Notes under the pieces: model-generated | What the model was told of the DNA's origin: nothing | Database searches by the model: none | What the model saw: the letters and a program-made list of their open reading frames with translations, nothing else | Position numbers and translations under genes: made by a program | Shown here: positions 24,901-31,703 of the stretch, one piece after another | How the letters are laid out: each line of letters begins with the position of its first letter | How positions within the stretch are numbered: the stretch's first letter is position 1 | Source: Mycobacterium sp. MBM | GTDB lineage: Bacteria; Actinomycetota; Actinomycetes; Mycobacteriales; Mycobacteriaceae | Reading direction: 5' to 3' | Length of the DNA stretch: 64,000 bases | Assembly (NCBI GenBank): GCA_021648845.1 | Contig: JAKJHY010000004.1 | Span: 186,001-250,000, forward strand

Positions 24901-25767
24901 ATGAAGCTGGACGGTCAGCAGCTGGCCGCGCTCGCGGCGGTGGTGGAGCTGGGCAGCTTCGATGCCGCTGCGGATCGGCTGCATGTCACCCCGTCGGCGG
25001 TCAGCCAACGGATCAAGGCGCTCGAACAGCGGGTCGGGCAGGTGCTGGTGGTCCGGGAGAAGCCCGCTCGGGCTACCAACGCCGGAATTCCGTTGCTGCG
25101 ACTGGCCGCGCAGATCGAGTTGCTCGAGGCCGAGGCGTTGGCCGAGACCGCGGGCGGGTCGACCGAACGCACTCGCATCGCGATCGCGGTGAACGCCGAT
25201 TCGATGGCGACCTGGTTCACCGCCGTCTTCGGCCGGCTTCCCGGGGTGCTGTTCGACATCCGGATCGAGGATCAGGACCACTCGGCCAGGCTGCTGCGCG
25301 AAGGCGCGGTGATGGGTGCGGTGACCACCGAACGCACCGCGGTGCCGGGTTGTCGGGTGCAATCGCTGGGCGTCATGCGCTATGTACCGGTGGCTGCCGA
25401 GCGGTATGTGCGGGAGTATTTGCCGGATGGATTCACCGCCGCTGCGGCGTCGGCAGCTCCCTCGCTGGCCTGGAATCGAGACGATGCCCTGCAGGACAAC
25501 CTGATCCGGAAGGCGTTCCGCAGGCCGATCGCTCGACCGGTGCACTATGTGCCGACCGCGGAGGGCTTCGGCGCCGCGGTCCGCGCGGGCCTGGGTTGGG
25601 GGATGTACCCCGAACAACTGGTCAACGCGGATTTCGTCCGGATCGCCGAGGTGCACCTGGATGTGCCGCTGTACTGGCAGAGCTGGAGGCTGAACAGCGA
25701 GCTGGTCGGTACGGTCGGCGCCGCGGTGCTGGGCGCCGCCGACGCACTGCGGCGTGTTGGCGGTTAG
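24901..25767 (+). CDS. LysR family regulator, ArgP/LysG type
   Basis: A 288-residue LysR-type regulator. The N-terminal winged helix-turn-helix is AADRLHVTPSAVSQRIKALE; the C-terminal effector domain resembles ArgP/LysG (VAVNADSMATWF, PVHYVPTAEGFGAAVRAGLGWGMYPE). LysG normally sits next to the lysine/arginine exporter LysE and responds to basic amino acids; no lysE is adjacent here. It is divergent from the Nit1C operon, so that operon may be its target. It converges on the desaturase gene with a 4-nt overlap. Confidence 0.92.
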   Translation: MKLDGQQLAALAAVVELGSFDAAADRLHVTPSAVSQRIKALEQRVGQVLVVREKPARATNAGIPLLRLAAQIELLEAEALAETAGGSTERTRIAIAVNADSMATWFTAVFGRLPGVLFDIRIEDQDHSARLLREGAVMGAVTTERTAVPGCRVQSLGVMRYVPVAAERYVREYLPDGFTAAAASAAPSLAWNRDDALQDNLIRKAFRRPIARPVHYVPTAEGFGAAVRAGLGWGMYPEQLVNADFVRIAEVHLDVPLYWQSWRLNSELVGTVGAAVLGAADALRRVGG

Positions 25768-26681
25768 GCCTGCGCGCCGACCGCGCGACGGGCCGCCTTC
25801 TCCTCATAGAAGCGCGCTCGTTCGTCGACGGCAGCGAGGAAGTGGGCCAGTTCGGTACGGGCCTGTTCGCCGTCGGGCCCGAAGTCGTCGCGGTCGAAGA
25901 TGCGCCAGAACCGCAGCACCGGTTGCAGTACCTCGTCGTGGTGGATGCGCAGGTCGTAGATGCCGGCTTTGGCGATCAGGATGGAGTTCTCGTGGAAGTC
26001 GGTCATCCCGGCACCGGGCATCGTGAAGCCGATGACCTCGTCGCGGATGGCCCGCATCGCGGCGTCCGGCGCGATGTCGAGCGCGGCCGCCATGAGGTTG
26101 CGGTAGAAAACCATGTGCAGGTTCTCGTCGGCCGCGATCCGGGCGAGCAACTGGTCGGCGATCGGGCAGCCCGAGGCACGGCCGGTGTTGCGGTGCGAGA
26201 CGCGGGTGGCGAGTTCCTGAAACGACACGTACGCCAGCGCCGCCAGCGGCGTTTTGTCACCCGAGTCGTATCCGGCGATGGTGTGTTCCATGCGCAGCGC
26301 TTCGAGCTTGCTGGGGTCCACACCGCGCGTCACCACCAGGTAGTCGCGCAGCGCGATACTGTGGCGGCCCTCCTCGGCGGTCCATTGGCCGACCCAGGTG
26401 CCCCACGCGCCGTCGCGCCCGAATCGGGTGGCGATCTCACGGTGATACGAGGGCAGGTTGTCCTCGGTCAGCAGGTTGACGGTGAGCGCCGCCTTGGCAA
26501 CCGGGTCCAACGGCGAATCCTCCGGTGCCCAGTCCTGCCCGCCCAGCAAGGCGAAGTCGCGTCCCCGACTCCACGGCACGTAATCGTGCGGATCCCAGGG
26601 TTTGACGGTGTGGAGATGGCGCTCCAGGTTCTGTCCGACGATCGGTTCCAACTCGTACAGCACGCCGCTCTGATCCACCAC
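25764..26681 (-). CDS. Acyl-ACP desaturase (DesA family)
   Basis: A 305-residue ferritin-fold di-iron desaturase that introduces a cis double bond into acyl-ACP for membrane or mycolic acid synthesis. Iron ligands are seen in EEGRHSIALRDY and DENLHMVFYRN (ExxH pairs), with an earlier Glu in LLTEDNLPSY. The GTG at 26681 (VVDQSGV) is chosen since AAGGGAG lies 6 nt upstream; a GTG at 26699 is also open. The gene lies behind a perfect double operator at 26705-26739, suggesting repression by a TetR-type fatty-acid regulator. It resembles DesA1/DesA2 in length and motifs. Confidence 0.9.
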   Translation of the reverse strand: MVDQSGVLYELEPIVGQNLERHLHTVKPWDPHDYVPWSRGRDFALLGGQDWAPEDSPLDPVAKAALTVNLLTEDNLPSYHREIATRFGRDGAWGTWVGQWTAEEGRHSIALRDYLVVTRGVDPSKLEALRMEHTIAGYDSGDKTPLAALAYVSFQELATRVSHRNTGRASGCPIADQLLARIAADENLHMVFYRNLMAAALDIAPDAAMRAIRDEVIGFTMPGAGMTDFHENSILIAKAGIYDLRIHHDEVLQPVLRFWRIFDRDDFGPDGEQARTELAHFLAAVDERARFYEEKAARRAVGAQA

Positions 26682-26704
26682 GGCCGTCTCCCTTCGCACA
26701 ACGA

Positions 26705-26739
26705 AACCTACGGTACCGTAACTTACGGTACCGTAGGTT
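26705..26739. promoter_or_regulatory. Perfect double-palindrome operator upstream of the desaturase
   Basis: Two 16-bp arms, AACCTACGGTACCGTA and its exact complement, flank ACT. Each arm itself contains the 12-bp palindrome TACGGTACCGTA, so there are two operator copies whose centres are 15 bp apart. It lies 23 nt from the desaturase start. Mycobacterial desA genes are known to be controlled by the TetR protein MadR; whether this is its site is inference. Confidence 0.75.
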
Positions 26740-26772
26740 GTCGTCGAAGGGAATGGATCCGGAGATCCGGAC

Positions 26773-27732
26773 CTACTGAGTGATCCCGACGATCTCCTGG
26801 GCGATGGTGCTCAGCCGCGACTGGGCGGCCGAGACGACGCGCTGGCGGTTCTTGTGGAACTCCTCGTAGGCGATGACCACGCGAATGTCGGCCGGCTCGT
26901 CCAGTTCCTTCACCGCCGCCACCGCGTCGTTGACGTTGAGCTCGTCGTAGCCGGAGATGGGCAGCTCCGAAGCCTCCAGGACGCCGGTGTTGCCCCGCAA
27001 CGTGTGCAGCGTGTCGGCCACGTCGTCGGCGCCCTCGCGACGGCTCACCTTCTCGGCGGCCGACAGCGCGGCGTCACGCGATGCGGAAAGAGTCTTTGCG
27101 GCGATCTCACCGGCCTGACTGCCACGCGCAAGCGCGTCATCGACGGCCGGGCGGGTGGATCGGACCGTGGTCAGCACGCGGTCGAGCATGCGGGTGGCCA
27201 ATTGGCCGGGCATGTTGGCGAATTTGACCGCGACGCCCGCGGCGGCCTGCACCGGGGTCCGACGCAACGCGGCAGGGCCGCCGAGCGCATCCTCGGCCAG
27301 CACGGTCGTCAGCCAGACCACGGTGGCGTTGTGCGCTTCGATCAGTGAGTCGGCAAGATCCTGAACCTGGGCGTTTCCGGCGGCCACGGCGAGCGACTTC
27401 AGATACCGTGCGCGGTCGACGAGCAGATGTTCCAGGGCGAGATCGCCCAGAAGTGCCTCGGCGAACGGCTCGGCCTGTTCGGTGAGTGCCTTCACCAGTG
27501 CGGCGGCACGTCCGAGCAACGGCCCGAAAATGGTCGGGGTGCCGCCGAGTTCGCGGATGGTTGCCTCGATCAGCGCCGCGCGGGTGCGCGCGTTCTCGGC
27601 GTTCTTCGACAGTTCCTCGTGCACCGCATCGGTGCGGGCCTGGGTGGTGCGGAACTCGGCAATCTGGATCTCGGTGCTGGTCAGTTCCAGCACGGTTCGC
27701 AGATTGGCGATGAGAGTGGTGGTGTCGGTCAT
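26773..27732 (-). CDS. Helical protein with possible ferritin-like N-terminal domain
   Basis: A 319-residue, almost entirely alpha-helical protein. The first about 160 residues look like a four-helix bundle of the ferritin-like type (ELTSTEIQIAEFRTTQAR, AEPFAEALLGDLALEHLLVD, LADSLIEAHNATVVWL), but a complete di-iron ExxH set is not obvious. The second half is Ala-rich with amphipathic helices and ends NRQRVVSAAQSRLSTIAQE. There is no signal peptide. It is divergent from a TetR gene whose two operators lie between them, so that regulator may control it. The function is not known. Confidence 0.72.
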   Translation of the reverse strand: MTDTTTLIANLRTVLELTSTEIQIAEFRTTQARTDAVHEELSKNAENARTRAALIEATIRELGGTPTIFGPLLGRAAALVKALTEQAEPFAEALLGDLALEHLLVDRARYLKSLAVAAGNAQVQDLADSLIEAHNATVVWLTTVLAEDALGGPAALRRTPVQAAAGVAVKFANMPGQLATRMLDRVLTTVRSTRPAVDDALARGSQAGEIAAKTLSASRDAALSAAEKVSRREGADDVADTLHTLRGNTGVLEASELPISGYDELNVNDAVAAVKELDEPADIRVVIAYEEFHKNRQRVVSAAQSRLSTIAQEIVGITQ

Positions 27733-27881
27733 GATGGTCCCCCTGATGGATTGTGGAGCATCGGCCGGATCGACCGTGTGGCGCGGACGCGCCCTGTTGC
27801 TCGGCTACCCGGATACCTGGCGCTTGACACCGAAAGCCGTGCCGATGTGGTCCGCGTCTCCATTTCGGCCGACGCGCCGAC

Positions 27882-27932
27882 TATGACGTTTGTCATAGTC
27901 GCAGTTCAGAGTATTCTATGACGATCGTTATA
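27882..27932. promoter_or_regulatory. Two TetR-type operators
   Basis: Site 1, TATGACGTTTGTCATA (27882-27897), is part of a perfect 20-bp interrupted palindrome ACTATGAC-gttt-GTCATAGT. Site 2, TATGACGATCGTTATA (27917-27932), has one arm mismatch. The sites are 35 bp apart, site 2 abutting the RBS of the TetR gene, as expected for autorepression and control of the divergent gene. Confidence 0.72.
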
Positions 27933-27944
27933 AGGAGTGATGCC

Positions 27945-28526
27945 GTGGCCGCCGCCGATTCCACCGCCCGCGAGCGCATGGTTGGCGCCGCTGCCGAGAT
28001 GTTGGGGAGAGGCGGGCTCGGCGCGATGACCGTCCGGGAACTGGCCGGCCATGCCAGGGCGCCGCTCGGCTCGACCTACCACTATTTCCCCGGCGGAAAG
28101 TCACAGGTGGCCGCCGAGGCGGTCCGCTGGGTGGACGCGCGTATGACGGCGCGGTTGCAGGACGCCGCAGAGCGCGGATCCGCCGCCGCGCTGGAGAACC
28201 TTGTGCAGTACTGGCGGGAATCCTTGGTGGACAGTGACTTTGCGCAGGGCTGCGCGGTGCTGGCAGTTGCGGTGCACGCCGGTGCCGACGATGACGATGC
28301 CGCACCGCGGGATGCGGCGGTCTTCGCTTTCAGCAGGTGGACGTCGGTGCTGGCGGCATCGCTGCGCGATGCCGGTGCGTCCCACGGGCACGCCGCAGAC
28401 GCGGCATTGTTGATCGTGGCCGCCGTCGAGGGTGCGGTGGCCATGTGCCGGGCGGAGCGCAGCACCGCTCCGCTGGACGCGGTCGGTCGCCGGCTGCATG
28501 CGATGGTGGCCGAACTCAGAGCTTGA
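27945..28526 (+). CDS. TetR/AcrR family transcriptional regulator
   Basis: A 193-residue regulator from the GTG at 27945, chosen because AAGGAG lies 7 nt upstream; an ATG at 27918 is in frame but falls inside operator site 2. The helix-turn-helix is MTVRELAGHARAPLGSTYHYF, here near residues 24-44, followed by GGKSQVAAEAVRW. The LmrA/YxaF-like C-terminal domain has Cys residues (AQGCAVLAVAV). It converges on the nitroreductase gene with an 11-nt overlap. Confidence 0.9.
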   Translation: MAAADSTARERMVGAAAEMLGRGGLGAMTVRELAGHARAPLGSTYHYFPGGKSQVAAEAVRWVDARMTARLQDAAERGSAAALENLVQYWRESLVDSDFAQGCAVLAVAVHAGADDDDAAPRDAAVFAFSRWTSVLAASLRDAGASHGHAADAALLIVAAVEGAVAMCRAERSTAPLDAVGRRLHAMVAELRA

Positions 28527-29499
28527 GCGCCAACACCTCCGACAGCGGGCGCCGGGGCGTGGGCGGTGGTACCTCGTCGAGTTCGGGAACCCGCCCCAGC
28601 CGCACCACCACCTGGGGGAACGGCCGATTGACGAGTGCGCTGACGATATCCCGGCTCGCCGGTACCTCGGTGAGATGGCTGAGCGTGCACGATGCGAAAC
28701 CCGCCACGGTGGCGTCCAGCAGCAGCGCGGAAAGTGCTTCGCCGCAACGCAACACGGCGGCCCGGGTGTCGTCGAGTGCGGAGATGACCACCAGTTGGGC
28801 GGTGTCCTCGGCGACACGGCGGCGGCGTTCGCGGTTCTGGGTGACCGGGAAGGATCTTCCGACGTCGACTCGGTCGGCTTCGGCGGCCGATACCAGAGAA
28901 CTGTGCGGGATACCGTCGTTTACTTCGAACGGTGATGTCCACCAGTCGATCTCGTGGTGGTAAGCCGAGTCGTACAGGCGCAGAGCGTCGGTGAGCTGGG
29001 AGGCATCTGCTACCGCGGGCCGATCGGCGGGTGCGATGACGTCGAGGGCCACGGCAGGATCTGCGGATTCGCCCAGCAGCGGTTCGAAGGATGCCCAGTC
29101 CGATGGTGCGTCCATCGGAAGCCGGTCGGTGCGCCGGCGCAGGATGGCATCGGCACGGCGCAGGTGGGCGGCGGCGATGTCAGGCATCGTGTCGAAGGTG
29201 ATGGTGGCCAGGTGGTGGTGATCGTCGGGATCCGGATAGCGCTGCACGCGGGCCGCCAATCCGGCGGCCGCGGCTGCAACGCGTAAGTGGTCAAGCGCCG
29301 CACCACAGCTGATCACCGCCTGGCGACCGGTGGTGTCGGTGGCGACCAGACGGTCGGTGTCGACGAACAATTGCACGCTGTCGGAGGTCACCACCCAGCG
29401 CCACGGTTGGCTGTTGTGGTACGACGGGGCCCGGCACGCGAGGTGCACGGCTTCTTCGAAGATCTTCACCCGGCGGGGGGCCTGCGATGTGGTCGCCAT
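28516..29499 (-). CDS. Acg-family nitroreductase-like flavoprotein
   Basis: A 327-residue protein of the Acg/Rv2032/Rv3131 family, which are nitroreductase-fold proteins often induced by hypoxia through DosR. The N-terminal FMN segment CRAPSYHNSQPWRW is characteristic, with later HEIDWWTSPF and VVRLGRVPELDEVPPTPRRP-type C-terminus. Catalytic activity of the family is uncertain, since some members sequester flavin. I did not find a clear DosR box in the short upstream sequence. It converges on the TetR gene. Confidence 0.88.
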   Translation of the reverse strand: MATTSQAPRRVKIFEEAVHLACRAPSYHNSQPWRWVVTSDSVQLFVDTDRLVATDTTGRQAVISCGAALDHLRVAAAAAGLAARVQRYPDPDDHHHLATITFDTMPDIAAAHLRRADAILRRRTDRLPMDAPSDWASFEPLLGESADPAVALDVIAPADRPAVADASQLTDALRLYDSAYHHEIDWWTSPFEVNDGIPHSSLVSAAEADRVDVGRSFPVTQNRERRRRVAEDTAQLVVISALDDTRAAVLRCGEALSALLLDATVAGFASCTLSHLTEVPASRDIVSALVNRPFPQVVVRLGRVPELDEVPPPTPRRPLSEVLALKL

Positions 29500-29605
29500 G
29501 CCACGAGTCTGGGTGTGCGTGGCGCCCCCCGGTAGGGCCGGAAGTCACCTCATCGTTGCAGGTACGCGACGATCGCCTTGGACAGACCGCCCAGTGCTGA
29601 CAGCA

Positions 29606-29639
29606 ATGAGCCCTCCCACCAGTCGGTGGGAGGGCTCAT
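29606..29639. terminator. Perfect 15-bp hairpin, probable terminator
   Basis: ATGAGCCCTCCCACC and its exact complement flank an AGTC loop. It lies downstream of the STAS gene and of the small ORF on the minus strand, and upstream of the Acg-family gene start at 29499. There is no U-tract, as is common in mycobacteria. Confidence 0.75.
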
Positions 29640-29657
29640 CGGAGGTATCGGGGCCGG

Positions 29658-29720
29658 TTAGCGGGCGGTCTTGCGGTGACGGCCCATCAGAGCGGTCAGC
29701 CAGCGAACATCGAGCAGCAT
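29658..29720 (-). CDS. Possible 20-residue small protein
   Basis: An ATG at 29720 opens 20 codons (MLLDVRWLTALMGRHRKTAR) ending in TAA. A purine-rich GAAAGGCGG stands 7 nt upstream and the hairpin at 29606-29639 follows 18 nt after the stop. The peptide has a hydrophobic first half and a strongly basic end, like a membrane-anchored or nucleic-acid-binding microprotein. It lies 18 nt after the STAS gene in the same direction. Expression is unproven. Confidence 0.45.
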   Translation of the reverse strand: MLLDVRWLTALMGRHRKTAR

Positions 29721-29738
29721 GTGTGTTCCGCCTTTCGG

Positions 29739-30161
29739 TTATGCGGTCTTGTGTAGGAGCGGGAGCAGCCGCCGCCGAGCCAGAGTGCCCTCGGCGAAGT
29801 GGTGCAGCGCCTCCGGGACGGAGACCGTGATGGGGAATGCGTCGTCGAGCAACCGCAGCACGTCGAGAACCTCGGGGCTCGCGATGAGCGCCCACTCGAC
29901 TCCTGCGATATCGCACTCATCATCGAGGGCGTAGAGGAGAGACACACCGCGCGCGGAAAGGAACGTCACGTCACTCAGATCGAGTGCGAACGGCTTCTCC
30001 GCGAGGACCAGCCGGCGGACCTTATGGGTGAGTCGGTCGACGTTGTCGTCATCGATGACACCGGAGACGGTCACCACCATCGCGAGGTGACGGCATTGTG
30101 CTCGGAGTTCGGCGCCGTCGCACTCGACCGCTGGGTTGCCGTAGCGGAATGCGATCGTCAT
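29739..30161 (-). CDS. STAS-domain anti-sigma-factor-antagonist-like protein
   Basis: A 140-residue protein with a STAS fold (SpoIIAA-like): strands around MVVTVSGVID and FALDLSDVTFLSARGVSLL. In SpoIIAA-type antagonists the segment FMDSSG carries the phosphorylated Ser; here it is FLSARG, with Ala70 at the phospho-Ser position, so partner switching by that phosphorylation is not possible in the usual way. The start has a good RBS (GAAGGGAGG). No anti-sigma kinase or sigma gene is adjacent. It may act in the SigF network or sense a ligand or redox state. Confidence 0.82.
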   Translation of the reverse strand: MTIAFRYGNPAVECDGAELRAQCRHLAMVVTVSGVIDDDNVDRLTHKVRRLVLAEKPFALDLSDVTFLSARGVSLLYALDDECDIAGVEWALIASPEVLDVLRLLDDAFPITVSVPEALHHFAEGTLARRRLLPLLHKTA

Positions 30162-30394
30162 GTTCTGCCTCCCTTCTGGTTGGTGACCTGTTGCGTTGAT
30201 GTCTTCGAAGTTATCGGCGGAACTTAAGGTACTTGGGAGTAGTCATTAATACTTTGCTAAGAAGATAGTCTGAGAAGCGCATAAGGGTTCGCTGACAGAA
30301 ATGTAAGCCGTTGTGGGGCAACAATTTTCGAGCAACTGTTTTGATACTCAAAATGGTGGGTACCCCGTACTGCCGAGTAGCCCGAATTCAGATG
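30162..30394. other. Low-GC intergenic region
   Basis: 233 nt between the STAS gene start and the polymerase gene stop. It is clearly richer in A+T than its surroundings (for example the TAATACTTTGCTAAGAAGATAG stretch near 30249) and probably holds the STAS promoter on the minus strand, but no convincing SigA or SigF pair of hexamers was identified. No ORF, repeat or RNA fold is supported. Confidence 0.4.
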
Positions 30395-31648
30395 TCAGGG
30401 CTTGAACTGATTCCCCGAATAGTTGTTCCACGGCGAATAGTCCGCGATCAAGGGCTCCTGGGGCGGGCGGAGCCCCTCGGGGACGTGCTGCAAGTTGATC
30501 CGGACGCGGTACCAGATCGAACTCGGGCCACGCATCCCGTCGATCAGAACGTCGACCGGTTCGAGCCGCTCGGCGGCCCCCGGGTGCCGTCCCTGCCACA
30601 CCTCAAGGGCCGCCATCGCCTCATCGCGTGTCTTGGTGCGGGCGACTTCGATGAGCGGCATCTGGGAGGCCCGCCGCCCATCGGCGCTCTTTTTCGGCGG
30701 CGGCTTCTCGGCGGGGCCGAGCCGGTCGGCGAGGTCCAGTAGTTCGGTGAGGTCACCGGGGTGGGCGTCCATCTCGGCCCAGGGATCGCCGATCTCGGCG
30801 AATCTGGCCGGCACGGTATGGACGGTGAACGACTCCGGTCGGCAGTGCGCGACTTCGTCCCAGCGCAGCGGGGTCGATACCCGCGCGTCGGCCGTGGCGC
30901 GCACCGAGTAGGCCGATGCGACGGTGCGGTCCTTGGCATTCTGATTGAAGTCGACGAATACCCGAGCGCCGCGTTCTTCCTTCCACCATCTGGCGGTGGC
31001 CAGCTCGGGTGCCCGCCGCTCAACCTCCCGAGCCACCGTCTCGGCGGCCAGCCGGACCTGCTTGTACGGCCAATCCCGCCGGATCCGCGCATAGATGTGG
31101 AACCCACGTGATCCAGAGGTCTTGGGCCAGGGCGTGAGACCGTGATCCTCCAGCACCGCGCGAGTCACCGCCGCGACCGCCAGGATCTCGCTCCAGTCGA
31201 CACCGGGCATCGGATCCAGATCCATCCGCAGCTCGTCGGGATGCTCCAGATCGTCGGCCTGCACCGGGTGCGGGTTGAAGTCGATACACCCGAGGCCGAC
31301 GGCCCAGACCAGGCCGGCAGCCTCGGTGATCACCGCCTCCCTGGCCGATGTGCCGGATGCGTACTTCAACTCGGCCACGTCGACGAAATCCGGCCGCTTG
31401 TCCGGCGCCCGTTTCTGGAAGATGGCCTCCTCGGTGATGCCCTTGACGAACCGCTTGAGGATCATCGGCCGGTTGTGCACACCGCGCAGCGCGCCGTCGG
31501 CGACGGCCAGGTAGTAGTCGACGAGATCGATCTTGGTGACGGCGGGCCGACCTCCGGCCGCGGGAAACACCACCTTGTCGGGATTGCTGACGGACACCTC
31601 GCGGCCGCCGACCTCCAGCGTCCTGCGATTGCCCGCCGAAGCGCCCAT
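30395..31648 (-). CDS. LigD-type primase-polymerase (PolD2, Rv0269c homologue)
   Basis: A 417-residue archaeo-eukaryotic-primase-family polymerase related to the polymerase domain of the NHEJ ligase LigD. The metal-binding motif is MDLDPMPG (Asp-x-Asp), followed by KTSGSRGFHIYARI and a third acidic motif in RVFVDFNQNAKDRTVASAYS. Such proteins add ribo- or deoxynucleotides in DNA repair or gap filling. Position beside fadD2 and fadE6 matches Rv0269c-Rv0270-Rv0271c (recalled), corresponding to M. smegmatis PolD2. Start ATG 31648 (MGASAGNRRT) is chosen; the upstream in-frame extension would run into the fadD2 promoter. Confidence 0.9.
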   Translation of the reverse strand: MGASAGNRRTLEVGGREVSVSNPDKVVFPAAGGRPAVTKIDLVDYYLAVADGALRGVHNRPMILKRFVKGITEEAIFQKRAPDKRPDFVDVAELKYASGTSAREAVITEAAGLVWAVGLGCIDFNPHPVQADDLEHPDELRMDLDPMPGVDWSEILAVAAVTRAVLEDHGLTPWPKTSGSRGFHIYARIRRDWPYKQVRLAAETVAREVERRAPELATARWWKEERGARVFVDFNQNAKDRTVASAYSVRATADARVSTPLRWDEVAHCRPESFTVHTVPARFAEIGDPWAEMDAHPGDLTELLDLADRLGPAEKPPPKKSADGRRASQMPLIEVARTKTRDEAMAALEVWQGRHPGAAERLEPVDVLIDGMRGPSSIWYRVRINLQHVPEGLRPPQEPLIADYSPWNNYSGNQFKP

Positions 31649-31690
31649 ACGGTCATGGTAGTTATTTGCCGCGACTCGACACGCGTCACA

Positions 31691-31696
31691 TATTGT
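31691..31696 (+). promoter_or_regulatory. -10 box of a leaderless fadD2 transcript
   Basis: TATTGT (TAnnnT) ends 7 nt before the ATG at 31704 and no ribosome-binding site is present, which is the geometry of a leaderless mycobacterial mRNA. No clear -35 element was seen. Confidence 0.45.
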
Positions 31697-31703
31697 GGCG
31701 GTC

